Shown here: positions 41,396 through 50,682 of the stretch, piece after piece
Position numbering within the stretch: position 1 is the stretch's first letter
Layout: each line of letters opens with the position of its first letter
Origin: Rugamonas rivuli
GTDB taxonomy: Bacteria; Pseudomonadota; Gammaproteobacteria; Burkholderiales; Burkholderiaceae_D
Reading direction: 5' to 3'
Assembly: GCF_009380165.1 (NCBI RefSeq)
Contig: NZ_WHUF01000006.1
Span: forward strand, 186,001 to 250,000
Length of the DNA stretch: 64,000 bases
The notes under the pieces: model-generated
The model's input: only the letters and a program-made list of their open reading frames with translations
Told to the model about the DNA's origin: nothing
Databases searched by the model: none
Made by a program: the position numbers and the translations under genes

Positions 41396-42007
41396 TTAAC
41401 GGCGCATCACCTTTTCCGACGGCGTCAGCGCTTCGATGTAGGCAGGGCGCGAGAAGATGCGCTCGGCGTACTTCATCAGCGGCGCTGCGGTCTTCGACAG
41501 TTCGATGCCGTAGTGATCCAGACGCCACAGCAGCGGCGCTACCGCCACGTCCAGCATCGAGAATTCGTCGCCCAGCATGTACTTGTTTTTCAGGAACAGC
41601 GGCGCGAGCGTGGTCAGGCGGTCGCGGATTTCTGCGCGTGCCTTGTCGTGGCTCTTGTCGTTGCTCTTGGCGCGTTCGCTTTCCAGCACGTGCACGTGGA
41701 CGAACAATTCTTTTTCGAAGTTGAACAGCATCAGACGCGCACGGGCGCGCATCAGCGGGTCGGCCGGCATCAGTTGCGGATGCGGGAAGCGCTCGTCGAT
41801 GTACTCATTGATGATATTCGATTCGTACAGGATCAATTCGCGTTCGACCAGGATAGGCACTTGACCATAAGGATTCATGGTCGAGATGTCTTCCGGCTTG
41901 TTGAACAAATCGACATCGCGCACTTCGAAGTCCATGCCTTTTTCAAACAGGACCAGGCGGCAGCGTTGCGAGAATGGGCAGGTTGTACCCGAGTAGAGAA
42001 CCATCAT
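41396..42007 (-). CDS. sspA: Stringent starvation protein A
   Basis: 203 residues with a glutathione-S-transferase fold: the thioredoxin-like part MMVLYSGTTCPFSQRCRLVLFEKGMDFEV, then PYGQVPILVERELILYESNIINEYIDERFPHPQLMP, then a helical C-terminal domain. SspA binds RNA polymerase and alters transcription under starvation and acid stress. The segment PHPQLMPADP is typical for SspA. It lies between cytochrome c1 and sspB, separated from the former by a hairpin that may end most pet transcripts. Confidence 0.95.
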   Translation of the reverse strand: MMVLYSGTTCPFSQRCRLVLFEKGMDFEVRDVDLFNKPEDISTMNPYGQVPILVERELILYESNIINEYIDERFPHPQLMPADPLMRARARLMLFNFEKELFVHVHVLESERAKSNDKSHDKARAEIRDRLTTLAPLFLKNKYMLGDEFSMLDVAVAPLLWRLDHYGIELSKTAAPLMKYAERIFSRPAYIEALTPSEKVMRR

Positions 42008-42096
42008 TTTTATAGTTCCTTAGAAGAACAAAGGGGGTGACGCCGCGAACGGATCACCCCGGATCGATCGCCCGCCAGCGCGGGCATCGCAAAACA

Positions 42097-42116
42097 AGCG
42101 CCGGCCAGCCGGCGCT
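42097..42116 (-). terminator. Hairpin between petC and sspA
   Basis: AGCGCCGGC (42097-42105) pairs with GCCGGCGCT (42108-42116) across a two-base spacer. On the minus strand it is followed by TGTTTTGC, a short T-rich tail. It probably terminates or attenuates the petABC transcript before sspA. Confidence 0.5.
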
Positions 42117-42121
42117 CTCGA

Positions 42122-42886
42122 TTATTTAACTTCTTTCCAGAACGACGCGTTCAAGCGCCATGCCAGTATGGCGAACAGGGCCATGAACAGCACCACCGCT
42201 ACACCCAGTTTTTTGCGGGTCTGCGCTGCAGGCTCCGCCATCCACTCCATGTAACCGACCAGGTCGGCCACCGCAGTGTCATATTCCAGCTTCTTCAGTT
42301 TGCCCGGCGTGACCATCTCGAAGCCGTCAAACTGATGAATCTTCTTGCCTTCCTCGTGAGGGTCGGCCACTTCCTTCATCTTGACCTTCTGCACGCCCTG
42401 CAGTTCCCACAGCACATGCGGCATCGCCACATTGTTGACCACCAGGTTGTTCCAGCCGGTCGGGCGGGTGTCGTCCTTGTAGAAGGTGCGCAGGTAAGTG
42501 TACAGATAGTCGCCGCCGCTGCCGGCGCCCGACGCTTTCGCGCGCGAAATCACCGACAGGTCCGGCGGCACCACGCCGAACCATGCTTTCGCATCTTTCG
42601 GATTCATGGTGGTGGTCATCATTTCGCCGACTTTATCGCCGGTGAACAGCAAGTTCGCCTTGATTTGCTCTTCCGTCAAGCCCAGGTCGCGCAGACGGTT
42701 GTAGCGCATCGAGGACGCATTATGGCAGTTCAGGCAGTAGTTGACGAACAGTTTGGCGCCATGCTGCAGCGCGGCCATGTTGTTCGAGCGGTCCGGCGCC
42801 TTGTCCAGCGCGATGCCGCCTTCGTTGGCCAGTGCCAGACCCGGCAGCAATGCCAGGATAGCGAGCAGTTTTTTAGGAAAATTCAT
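42122..42886 (-). CDS. petC: Cytochrome c1 of the bc1 complex
   Basis: 254 residues. A signal peptide (MNFPKKLLAILALLPGLALA) precedes the heme-binding motif NYCLNCHNASSMRYNRL (CxxCH) near residue 50. The domain continues with PPDLSVISRAKASG and ends in a membrane anchor (GVAVVLFMALFAILAWRLNASFWKEVK). It transfers electrons from the Rieske protein to cytochrome c at the inner membrane. The ATG at 42886 has AAAGGAC upstream; an in-frame start at 42985 would put unrelated residues before the signal peptide. It follows petB by 35 bp. Confidence 0.96.
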   Translation of the reverse strand: MNFPKKLLAILALLPGLALANEGGIALDKAPDRSNNMAALQHGAKLFVNYCLNCHNASSMRYNRLRDLGLTEEQIKANLLFTGDKVGEMMTTTMNPKDAKAWFGVVPPDLSVISRAKASGAGSGGDYLYTYLRTFYKDDTRPTGWNNLVVNNVAMPHVLWELQGVQKVKMKEVADPHEEGKKIHQFDGFEMVTPGKLKKLEYDTAVADLVGYMEWMAEPAAQTRKKLGVAVVLFMALFAILAWRLNASFWKEVK

Positions 42887-42921
42887 GTAATGTCCTTTGT
42901 GTACTTTAGCCGAGTGGTCGA

Positions 42922-44334
42922 TCAGTGCGCGTGGAACACTACGCGATCCGGAACCTTCTTGAACGTGCCCATGGCGCTCCACCACGGCATGAACAGGAAG
43001 AAGCTAAAGTAAAGCAGGGTGCATACTTGCGAGAACAGCGTGCGGCCTTCGGTCGGCGGCAGGGTACCCAGGTAGCCCAGCGCCAGGAAGCAGAAGAAGA
43101 ACACGCCGTACACGTATTTGTGCCAGCTCGGGCGGTAGCGGATGGACTTGACCGGCGACTTGTCCAGCCAAGGCAGGAAGGCCAGGATCACCACCGAACC
43201 GCCGAAGAACACCACGCCCCAGAACTTGGCGTCCAGCACCTGCGGCAGCATGCCGATGATGGCGACCAGCGCGATCACGGCAATCGCCGTTTTCACGATG
43301 CTCGACAGGCGCGATTTCAGCCACACGAACACGACGTAGGCGGCGACGAAGAACATCAGCACCCACATGAAGTCGGCCGTGGTGGCGCGCAGCACCGAGT
43401 AGAACGCGGTGAAGTACCAGGTCGGCGCGATGTGCAGCGGGGTCTTCAGCGAGTCGCCCGGCAGGAAGTTGTTATATTCCAGGAAGTAGCCACCCATTTC
43501 CGGGGCGAAGAACACCACGGTGCTGAAGATCAGCAGGAATACCGACACGCCGAACAGGTCGTGCACGGTGTAGTAAGGGTGCGAAGGAATCGAATCGACC
43601 GGGTGGCCGTCGGCGCCCAGGTTTTCTTTCACTTCGATGCCGTCCGGGTTGCTCGAACCGACTTCGTGCAGCGCGATCAGGTGGGCAGCCACCAGACCCA
43701 GCAGAACCAGCGGGATCGCGATCACGTGGAAGGCGAAGAAGCGGTTCAGGGTGGCGTCGGACACCACGTAGTCGCCGCGGATCCACAGCGACAGGTCAGG
43801 GCCGATCAGCGGAATCGCGCCGAACAGGTTGACGATCACTTGGGCGCCCCAGTACGACATCTGGCCCCATGGCAGCAGGTAGCCGAAGAACGCTTCGGCC
43901 ATCAGGCACAGGAAGATGGCGAAACCGAACAGCCAGATCAGCTCACGTGGCTTGCGGTACGAGCCGTACAGCAGGCCGCGCGTCATGTGCAGGTAGACGA
44001 TGATGAAGAAGGCCGAAGCGCCGGTCGAGTGCATATAACGCACCAGCCAGCCCCACGGTACTTCGCGCATGATGTATTCGACCGAACCGAAGGCCAGGTT
44101 GGCGTCCGGCTTGTAGTGCATGGTCAGGAAGATGCCGGTGACGATCTGCAGCACCAGCACCAGCATGGCCAGCGAGCCGAAGATGTACCAGAAGTTGAAG
44201 TTTTTCGGAGCGTAGTATTTGCCCCATTGGTCATTCCACAGCTTGGTGAGCGGGAAACGGTCGTCGACCCAGCCCAGTGCTTTTTGTGCGGCCGGAGCAT
44301 CGGCCGGGAATTTTGTCTCTTTGAAAGCCGCCAT
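42922..44334 (-). CDS. petB: Cytochrome b of the bc1 complex
   Basis: 470 residues, inner-membrane quinol oxidase subunit. Typical segments are WNFGSLA-like FNFWYIFGSLAMLVLVLQIVTGIFLTMHY, the Qo-site region WGAQVIVNLFGAIPLIG, the His ligands in MHSTGASAFFIIVYLHMTRGLLYGSYR and FFAFHVIAIPLVLLGLVAAHLIALHEVG, and PEMGGYFLEYNNFLPGD. It has a longer C-terminus than mitochondrial cytochrome b, normal for proteobacteria. It starts 3 bp after the Rieske stop, forming a tight petA-petB-petC operon. Confidence 0.97.
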   Translation of the reverse strand: MAAFKETKFPADAPAAQKALGWVDDRFPLTKLWNDQWGKYYAPKNFNFWYIFGSLAMLVLVLQIVTGIFLTMHYKPDANLAFGSVEYIMREVPWGWLVRYMHSTGASAFFIIVYLHMTRGLLYGSYRKPRELIWLFGFAIFLCLMAEAFFGYLLPWGQMSYWGAQVIVNLFGAIPLIGPDLSLWIRGDYVVSDATLNRFFAFHVIAIPLVLLGLVAAHLIALHEVGSSNPDGIEVKENLGADGHPVDSIPSHPYYTVHDLFGVSVFLLIFSTVVFFAPEMGGYFLEYNNFLPGDSLKTPLHIAPTWYFTAFYSVLRATTADFMWVLMFFVAAYVVFVWLKSRLSSIVKTAIAVIALVAIIGMLPQVLDAKFWGVVFFGGSVVILAFLPWLDKSPVKSIRYRPSWHKYVYGVFFFCFLALGYLGTLPPTEGRTLFSQVCTLLYFSFFLFMPWWSAMGTFKKVPDRVVFHAH

Positions 44335-44337
44335 GAT

Positions 44338-44946
44338 TTACGCCTCGCCTTTCTCGTCTTTACCAATGACCAGCTTGGTGTCGCTCAGGAACATATGACG
44401 CGGGACTTGCAGATTGTCCGGCGCCGGCTTGTTCTTGAACACGCGGCCGGCCATGTCGAAGGTCGAGCCATGGCATGGGCACAGGAAGCCGCCTTCCCAG
44501 TCGTCCGGCAGCGAAGGCTGCGGGCCTGGGGTGAATTTCGACGAGGGCGAGCAGCCCAGGTGGGTACAGATGCCGACCGCGACCAGCAGCTCGGGCTTGC
44601 GCGAGCGCCATTCGTTGCGGGCGTACTCGGGGGTGAATTCTTCCGGATTGCGCTTGGAATCGGCGTCGGCCACTTTGCCGTCGGTCTTTTTCAGCGATGC
44701 CACCATTTCAGGGGTACGCTTGATGATCCAGACCGGCTTGCCGCGCCATTCGACGGTTTTCATTTCGCCTGGATTGAGGCTGGAAATATCCACTTCCACC
44801 GGCGCACCGGCGGCTTTTGCGCGCTCGGACGGTTGGAACGTGCTTACCAGTGCCCCGGCGGTTGCCAGACCCACTACACCACCCGCCGCGCCTGTTGCGA
44901 CGAGCAATCCGCGTCGGCCGGAATCGACCTGCTTTTCGATACTCAT
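44338..44946 (-). CDS. petA: Rieske iron-sulfur protein of the bc1 complex
   Basis: 202 residues. The Tat-type N-terminus SGRRGLLVATGAAGGVVGLATAG also serves as membrane anchor. The 2Fe-2S ligands are in CTHLGC and CPCHGS, both intact. It accepts electrons from ubiquinol at cytochrome b and passes them to cytochrome c1. First gene of the operon, with an upstream -10 at 45043-45048. Confidence 0.97.
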   Translation of the reverse strand: MSIEKQVDSGRRGLLVATGAAGGVVGLATAGALVSTFQPSERAKAAGAPVEVDISSLNPGEMKTVEWRGKPVWIIKRTPEMVASLKKTDGKVADADSKRNPEEFTPEYARNEWRSRKPELLVAVGICTHLGCSPSSKFTPGPQPSLPDDWEGGFLCPCHGSTFDMAGRVFKNKPAPDNLQVPRHMFLSDTKLVIGKDEKGEA

Positions 44947-45042
44947 ACAAACCCCAATCAGTCAAAGTGCGAACAAAATCCGAGAACCGAGAACAAAACC
45001 TGAAACTTGTTGAAGCACGAATATAGCTTCTAGCAACCTTAA

Positions 45043-45048
45043 ATTATA
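45043..45048 (-). promoter_or_regulatory. -10 box upstream of petABC
   Basis: TATAAT on the minus strand in the AT-rich context CTTATAATTTAAGG, giving a leader of about 90 nt before petA. The -35 position has only a weak TTTAAT. Confidence 0.4.
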
Positions 45049-45232
45049 AGGTAAGCGTGATACGAATTAAAGCAAAAACGTTGCCGTAACCCCAATTGGC
45101 GCGTTTTGCGCACCGTTTTGGACTTGATTTTTTGCGCCCCATGCCCTACTGGCGGAGCGCAAGCGATAGATATTGATGCAAGACAAATTTATAGCGTAAT
45201 TCGGCCTCGAAATGCGCACGCGGCTAGCGTGT

Positions 45233-45261
45233 TTGGAATCTAATTGAAAGAATAGTATGAT
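45233..45261 (+). promoter_or_regulatory. Sigma70-type promoter of mscL
   Basis: TTGGAA (45233-45238), a 17-bp spacer and TATGAT (45256-45261) form a good consensus pair. The predicted start is near 45268, leaving about 40 nt before mscL. Confidence 0.5.
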
Positions 45262-45306
45262 TCAGACGCAGTTTTGTTCACAAATGACCACAGCGAGGAT
45301 GATAAA

Positions 45307-45741
45307 ATGGCAATGATGCAAGAATTCAAAGAATTCGCGATGAAGGGGAATGTGGTCGACCTGGCTGTCGGTGTGATCATCGGCGGCGCCTTCGGCAAGA
45401 TCGTCGATTCCCTGGTCGCCGACATCATCATGCCGCCGATCGGCAAACTGTTCGGCGGCCTGGATTTCGCCAACTACTACATCGGCCTGAACGGACAGGA
45501 TCCTCACCTGAGCCTGATCGAAGCGAAAAAGCTGGGCGCGGTGTGGGCCTACGGTAATTTCGCCACCATCCTGCTGAACTTTGTCATCCTGGCCTTCGTC
45601 ATCTTCCAGATGGTGCGGCTGATGAACAAGGCGCGCACGCTGAGCAGCAAGGAAGTGGCGGCGGCCGAAGCCGCGGCGCCGGCGCCGACGCCGGAAGACA
45701 TCGTGCTGCTGCGCGAGATCCGCGACTCCCTCAAGAAATAA
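45307..45741 (+). CDS. mscL: Large-conductance mechanosensitive channel MscL
   Basis: 144-residue inner-membrane channel that opens under hypo-osmotic stress. FKEFAMKGNVVDLAVGVIIGGAFGKIVDSLVADIIMPPIG forms the N-terminal helix and the pore-lining TM1 with its Gly/Ala pattern; TM2 is NFATILLNFVILAFVIFQMVRLMN; the C-terminal helix ends PEDIVLLREIRDSLKK. GAGG at 45295-45298 supports the ATG at 45307 over the in-frame ATG at 45274. It is followed by the DegS-like protease gene after 36 bp. Confidence 0.96.
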   Translation: MAMMQEFKEFAMKGNVVDLAVGVIIGGAFGKIVDSLVADIIMPPIGKLFGGLDFANYYIGLNGQDPHLSLIEAKKLGAVWAYGNFATILLNFVILAFVIFQMVRLMNKARTLSSKEVAAAEAAAPAPTPEDIVLLREIRDSLKK

Positions 45742-45777
45742 CTAGGCAGCCGTCCACCGGGCGGCGGACTCAAGGCT

Positions 45778-46947
<1,170 letters not shown>

Positions 46948-46956
46948 GGAACCTTA

Positions 46957-47649
46957 ATGCATCTGCGCGACCTGACTCAATTCCTCAAGGAACTGGCGGA
47001 CAATAACAACCGTCCCTGGTTCATCATGAACAAACCGCGCTACGACATCCTGCGCGAAGAATTCCTGCAAGTGGTGACGGACATGATTATCGAGCTGGGC
47101 AAGTTCGATGCGGCCGTCAAGTTCTGCAATCCGAAGAAGGCCATGTTCCGCATCAACCGCGACGTGCGCTTCGCCCACGACAAGAGCCCGTACAAGACGC
47201 GCTTCTCGGCGGCGGTGGCGCCGAACGACTTGCGCCGTCCGAGCAAGGCCGGCGGGCCGACCTACTATATGCAGATCGACGGCACCGGCAAGCTGCTGTT
47301 CGGCGCCGGCGAATACATGCCGCCGCCGTCGCGCCTGAAGGCGCTGCGCCAGCACATGGTCGACGACGCGGCCGGCTTCAGCAAGGTGTTGAAGAACAAG
47401 AAGTTGAAAGCCACCTTCGGCGACATCCAGAACGAAGGCAAGCTGATGCGCCCGCCCAAGGGCTTCGATGCCGAGCACGAGCATATCGAGTACATCAAGC
47501 TGAAGAGTTTCTTTGTCTGGACCGAGATCGACCTGCCGCTGAACAAGCCGGAGTTGCTGGTGCCTATGATCGCCAGCGGGTTGAAGGATGCGTTCCCGCT
47601 GGTCGAATGGATGCGTGCGGCGAAGGAAGAGGAAGCGGACGAAGCTTAA
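46957..47649 (+). CDS. DUF2461 family protein
   Basis: 230 residues. The N-terminal pattern LTQFLKELADNNNRPWFIMNKPRYD, then AMFRINRDVRFAHDKSPYKTRFSAAVAP and GGPTYYMQIDGTGKLLFGAG, are typical of DUF2461 (TIGR02453-like) proteins. No catalytic residues or localisation signals stand out; it should be cytoplasmic. The biochemical role of the family is not known to me. It probably shares the transcript of the upstream protease and its stop overlaps the stop of the convergent gpsA. Confidence 0.85.
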   Translation: MHLRDLTQFLKELADNNNRPWFIMNKPRYDILREEFLQVVTDMIIELGKFDAAVKFCNPKKAMFRINRDVRFAHDKSPYKTRFSAAVAPNDLRRPSKAGGPTYYMQIDGTGKLLFGAGEYMPPPSRLKALRQHMVDDAAGFSKVLKNKKLKATFGDIQNEGKLMRPPKGFDAEHEHIEYIKLKSFFVWTEIDLPLNKPELLVPMIASGLKDAFPLVEWMRAAKEEEADEA

Positions 47650-48686
47650 CGCTGCACTTTTTCGTCGCGCGGGTCGCGCGCCAGCAGGCGCGAAACCATG
47701 ACCTGCGGCTGGTCGCCGTCGAACAGCACGCCGGCCACCGCGTTGGTGATCGGCATGTCGACGCCCATGCGGGCCGCCAGCTCGCGCACCGCCTTCGAAC
47801 ACGGCACGCCTTCGGCCACATGGCCCAGCTCGTGCACGATGACGTCCAGCGGCTTGCCCTGCGCCAGCCCGAGGCCGACGCGGCGGTTGCGTGACAGGTC
47901 GCCGGTGCAGGTCAAAATCAAATCGCCCATGCCGGTCAAGCCCATGAAGGTCTCGGTATGCCCGCCCAGCGCGGTGCCTAGCCGGGTGATTTCCGCCAGC
48001 CCGCGCGTGATCAGCGCGGCGCGCGCGTTCAAGCCCAGGCCCAGGCCGTCGGCCACGCCGGTGGCGATGGCCAGCACATTCTTCACCGCGCCGCCCACTT
48101 CCACGCCGACCAGGTCCTCGCTCGAATACACGCGGATATTGCCGCCGTGGACGGCCGCCACCACGCAGTCGCGCAAGGCGGCCGAGTCGGAAGCGATGGT
48201 CAGCGCGCACGGCAAGCCTTTCGCTACCTCCTGCGCGAACGACGGTCCCGACAGCGCGCCGCCGGCCACACCGGCGCCCAGCACTTCGCGCACGATCTGG
48301 TGCGGCAGCAGGCCGGTGCCGTATTCGAATCCCTTGCACAGCCAGACCACGTTGGGAATCGCCCGCGACTTCAGCTGTTCCAGCAGCGGCCGCAGGCCGG
48401 CCACCGGGCAGGCGGCGATCAGCAGGCTGTCCGGGCCGGCCACATGGGCCAGCGCGGCGTCGAAATCGGCGGCCACCCGCAGCCCGGCCGGGAAGGGATG
48501 GCCAGGCAGGTAGGCGGTGTTTTCGCGGGCGCGCGCCATGTCCTGCAGGGCGTCGGGATTGCGGCCCCACAGCATCACATCATGGCGCTGGGCCAGCGCC
48601 ATGGCGACGGCCGTGCCCCAGGCGCCGGCGCCGAGCACCGCCACCTGGCGGACGCCGCCAGCGGTTTTGTTTGGATTATCTTGCAT
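47646..48686 (-). CDS. gpsA: Glycerol-3-phosphate dehydrogenase [NAD(P)+]
   Basis: 346 residues. The Rossmann motif AVLGAGAWGTAVAMALA, the substrate segment LSGPSFAQEVAKGLP, the catalytic Lys region GGAVKNVLAIATGVADGLGLG, and TGMGDLILTCTGDLSRNRRVG are all present. It reduces dihydroxyacetone phosphate to sn-glycerol-3-phosphate for phospholipid synthesis. It is last in the unit rhodanese-grxC-secB-SH3-gpsA, 38 bp after the SH3 gene. Its TAA overlaps the TAA of the convergent DUF2461 gene within TTAA. Confidence 0.97.
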   Translation of the reverse strand: MQDNPNKTAGGVRQVAVLGAGAWGTAVAMALAQRHDVMLWGRNPDALQDMARARENTAYLPGHPFPAGLRVAADFDAALAHVAGPDSLLIAACPVAGLRPLLEQLKSRAIPNVVWLCKGFEYGTGLLPHQIVREVLGAGVAGGALSGPSFAQEVAKGLPCALTIASDSAALRDCVVAAVHGGNIRVYSSEDLVGVEVGGAVKNVLAIATGVADGLGLGLNARAALITRGLAEITRLGTALGGHTETFMGLTGMGDLILTCTGDLSRNRRVGLGLAQGKPLDVIVHELGHVAEGVPCSKAVRELAARMGVDMPITNAVAGVLFDGDQPQVMVSRLLARDPRDEKVQR

Positions 48687-48724
48687 GGGACCTCATTCGG
48701 CGCCGGGATGCGCCGCTACGGCAA

Positions 48725-49168
48725 TTATATGCCCCAGACTTCGGAATTCTTGACGTAACCGACCAGGCCGTCGCGATGGCGCACCTTGAGCCAGCCGCCG
48801 GCGGCCGCTTCGGTCACTTCCAGCAGCACGCCTTTTTCGGCGATGAATACGGGCGCGGCGCTGTCTTCCGGCGTGGCGCGGATCTTCAGGTTGGGCGTGC
48901 GGGTGATGACGTTGCGCTTGGAGGTCAGGCCCTTGGCCTCGGTCCAGGCCAGTTCGCCGGTGACGTCGCGAACCTTCAGCCATTCGCCATAGGCCAGCAC
49001 CACTTCCAGCGGTGCGCCGCGCGGCACGACGAACAGCCTGCCGCCTTTGGTCGATGGCGCGTCGTACAGGATGACGGGTGCGGCGCCCACCGTTTTGAAG
49101 TCGAACGCGTGGCTGGCGCCAACGGCCAGCAGCATGGTCAGACCAGCGATCAAACGGGGAAATGTCAT
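48725..49168 (-). CDS. Periplasmic SH3-domain protein
   Basis: 147 residues. A signal peptide (MTFPRLIAGLTMLLAVGASHA) is followed by two bacterial SH3-like repeats: VGAAPVILYDAPSTKGGRLFVVPRGAPLEVV...GEWLKVRDVTGELAWTEAKGL, and TRTPNLKIRATPEDSAAPVFIAEKG...GGWLKVRHRDGLVGYVK. Such domains usually bind cell-wall peptides or partners. It sits between secB and gpsA and is probably co-transcribed. Function beyond this is unknown. Confidence 0.85.
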   Translation of the reverse strand: MTFPRLIAGLTMLLAVGASHAFDFKTVGAAPVILYDAPSTKGGRLFVVPRGAPLEVVLAYGEWLKVRDVTGELAWTEAKGLTSKRNVITRTPNLKIRATPEDSAAPVFIAEKGVLLEVTEAAAGGWLKVRHRDGLVGYVKNSEVWGI

Positions 49169-49266
49169 GGCTTACCTTGCAGATGGACAGCGCGCAGCAG
49201 GCGCGGCATGTCGGGGTGATACCGCTGCCGGACATGGCGCCCGGCAGCGAAGTACTTCAGTAACGC

Positions 49267-49749
49267 TTAGTGCGTGGTCGCGGCGCCGTCGGCAGCAGCT
49301 GGTGCCTTGGCGGCATCGGCGATGGCTTGCAGACGCTGCTGGTAGAACACTTCGAAGTTGATCTCGGCCAGGTGCACTGGTGGGAAACCGGCACGGGTGA
49401 TCACGTCGGCGATGTTGGCGCGCAGGTAAGGGTAGACGATGTTCGGGCAACCGATGCCCAGCAGCGGATCCAGCTGCTCGGCAGGGATGTTGCGTGCCTC
49501 GAAGATACCGGCTTGCTTGCCTTCAACCAGGAAAGCGACTTTGTCCTTGACCTTGGCGGTCACGGTGATGGTGACGGTCGATTCGAACACGCCATCGGCC
49601 AGCGGCTCGGCGCCGACGTCCAGTGCGACTTCGATGGTTGGCGCTTCCTGTTCCAGGAAGATAGCTGGGGAGTTCGGTTGTTCCAGCGACATGTCTTTCA
49701 GGTAGACGCGTTGGATTTGGAATACTGGTTGCAGGTTTTCGTCAGACAT
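49267..49749 (-). CDS. secB: Protein-export chaperone SecB
   Basis: 160 residues. Characteristic sequence FQIQRVYLKDMSLEQPNSPAIFLEQEAPTIEVAL, FLVEGKQAGIFEARNIPAEQLDPLLGIGCPNIVYPYLRANIADVITRAGFPPVHLAEINFEVFYQ. The tetrameric chaperone keeps preproteins unfolded for SecA. It is 152 bp downstream of grxC and 98 bp upstream of the SH3 gene on the same strand. This grxC-secB-gpsA neighbourhood is conserved in proteobacteria. Confidence 0.97.
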   Translation of the reverse strand: MSDENLQPVFQIQRVYLKDMSLEQPNSPAIFLEQEAPTIEVALDVGAEPLADGVFESTVTITVTAKVKDKVAFLVEGKQAGIFEARNIPAEQLDPLLGIGCPNIVYPYLRANIADVITRAGFPPVHLAEINFEVFYQQRLQAIADAAKAPAAADGAATTH

Positions 49750-49901
49750 GGAACGCTTTCGTTATAGTGAAAACGAGCGGCACGGGCCGCTCAGAATAAG
49801 TTTGCTTGGTATGGAGCTCAAATCAAACGCGAGGGCAATTGTATCAAAACCATTATGGTTTCAAACTATTTCTGCGGCCCTCTCGTTGTATTTGGGGGTG
49901 A

Positions 49902-50162
49902 TTAGCCATTTAACAAGGGGGACAGGCCGCCAGCTTGATCCAGCGCATACAAATCGTCGAAACCGCCGACATGGGTGTCGCCGATGTAGATCTGCGGCAC
50001 GGTGCGGCGGCCGGTCTTCTGCATCATCAGCACGCGCTGCTCCGGGTCGAGGTCGACGCGGATCTTCTCCAGACCGGTCACGCCTTTCGATTCCAGCAGG
50101 CGCTCGGCGCGCACGCAGTAGGGGCAGACGGCGGTGGTGTACATGATTACTCGGGCAGTCAT
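49902..50162 (-). CDS. grxC: Glutaredoxin 3
   Basis: 86 residues with the dithiol active site CPYC (TTAVCPYCVRAERLLESKG) and the glutathione-binding segments RRTVPQIYIGDTHVGGFDDLYALD. It reduces disulfides with glutathione in the cytoplasm. AAGGAG lies seven bases before the ATG at 50162. A longer open frame to 50219 belongs to the 3' end of the rhodanese. It lies 10 bp after the rhodanese gene. Confidence 0.95.
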   Translation of the reverse strand: MTARVIMYTTAVCPYCVRAERLLESKGVTGLEKIRVDLDPEQRVLMMQKTGRRTVPQIYIGDTHVGGFDDLYALDQAGGLSPLLNG

Positions 50163-50172
50163 CTCGCGCTCC

Positions 50173-50574
50173 TTATTTGGCCAGCGGCAGGCCGGCTTTT
50201 TGCCATGCGGCAATGCCACCGTCCAGGTTGACCACGTCCGTGAAGCCGGCCTTGGCCAGTTTGGCGGCCGCCGACGAGGCGCGCGCGCCCGTCTTGCAGA
50301 CCACGATCACGCTCTTGGCCTTGAACTTTTCCAGTTCCGCCAGGCGGTTGGACAACTCGTTCAGAGGAATATTCTTGGCTTCTGGCAAGTGACCAGTGGC
50401 AAATTCCGCCGCATCGCGTACGTCTACAATGGTGGCTTTGCTGCGGTTGATCAACAGCGTCACCTCTTGCGCCGAGGCGCGTTTGCCGCGCTGCGTCAGT
50501 ACCGGCCACAGCAGGGCGCCGCCCGAGAGGACCACGATGGCGATGATGAAAATATTGTCAATGAAGAATTTCAC
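50173..50574 (-). CDS. Membrane-anchored rhodanese-like sulfurtransferase
   Basis: 133 residues from a GTG start. An N-terminal membrane helix (FFIDNIFIIAIVVLSGGALLW) precedes a rhodanese domain (ATIVDVRDAAEFATGHLPEAKNIPLNEL) with active-site Cys in VIVVCKTGARASSAA. It is the GlpE/YibN type, and yibN-grxC-secB-gpsA is a known conserved cluster. I chose GTG at 50574 because no ATG fits and GGAAC lies just upstream. A TATAAT on the minus strand at 50605-50610 is the probable promoter of the cluster. Confidence 0.88.
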   Translation of the reverse strand: MKFFIDNIFIIAIVVLSGGALLWPVLTQRGKRASAQEVTLLINRSKATIVDVRDAAEFATGHLPEAKNIPLNELSNRLAELEKFKAKSVIVVCKTGARASSAAAKLAKAGFTDVVNLDGGIAAWQKAGLPLAK

Positions 50575-50604
50575 GGGGTTCCAATGGTTTAAGTCAATCC
50601 GCGC

Positions 50605-50610
50605 ATTATA
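50605..50610 (-). promoter_or_regulatory. Candidate -10 box of the rhodanese-grxC-secB unit
   Basis: TATAAT on the minus strand in the 108-bp divergent gap with gpmA. The overlapping plus-strand TATAAA at 50607-50612 could serve gpmA instead. Neither has a clear -35. Confidence 0.3.
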
Positions 50611-50682
50611 AAATAGAAGCTGGAAGAGTTCTCGCAGTACCGGTATTCCGTTTCGTTCAATCCTTTTTTGAAGATAGTTCAC

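Larger units (their letters stand above)
44947..45306. other. Divergent promoter region of the pet operon and mscL
   Basis: These 360 bp hold no gene. They are markedly AT-richer than their surroundings and contain a minus-strand TATAAT for petA and a plus-strand TTGGAA/TATGAT pair for mscL, listed separately. Confidence 0.6.

Noticed and set aside
42925..45003. Plus-strand frame of 692 codons opposite petABC
   Set aside because: Mirror of three conserved bc1 genes; no recognisable domain.
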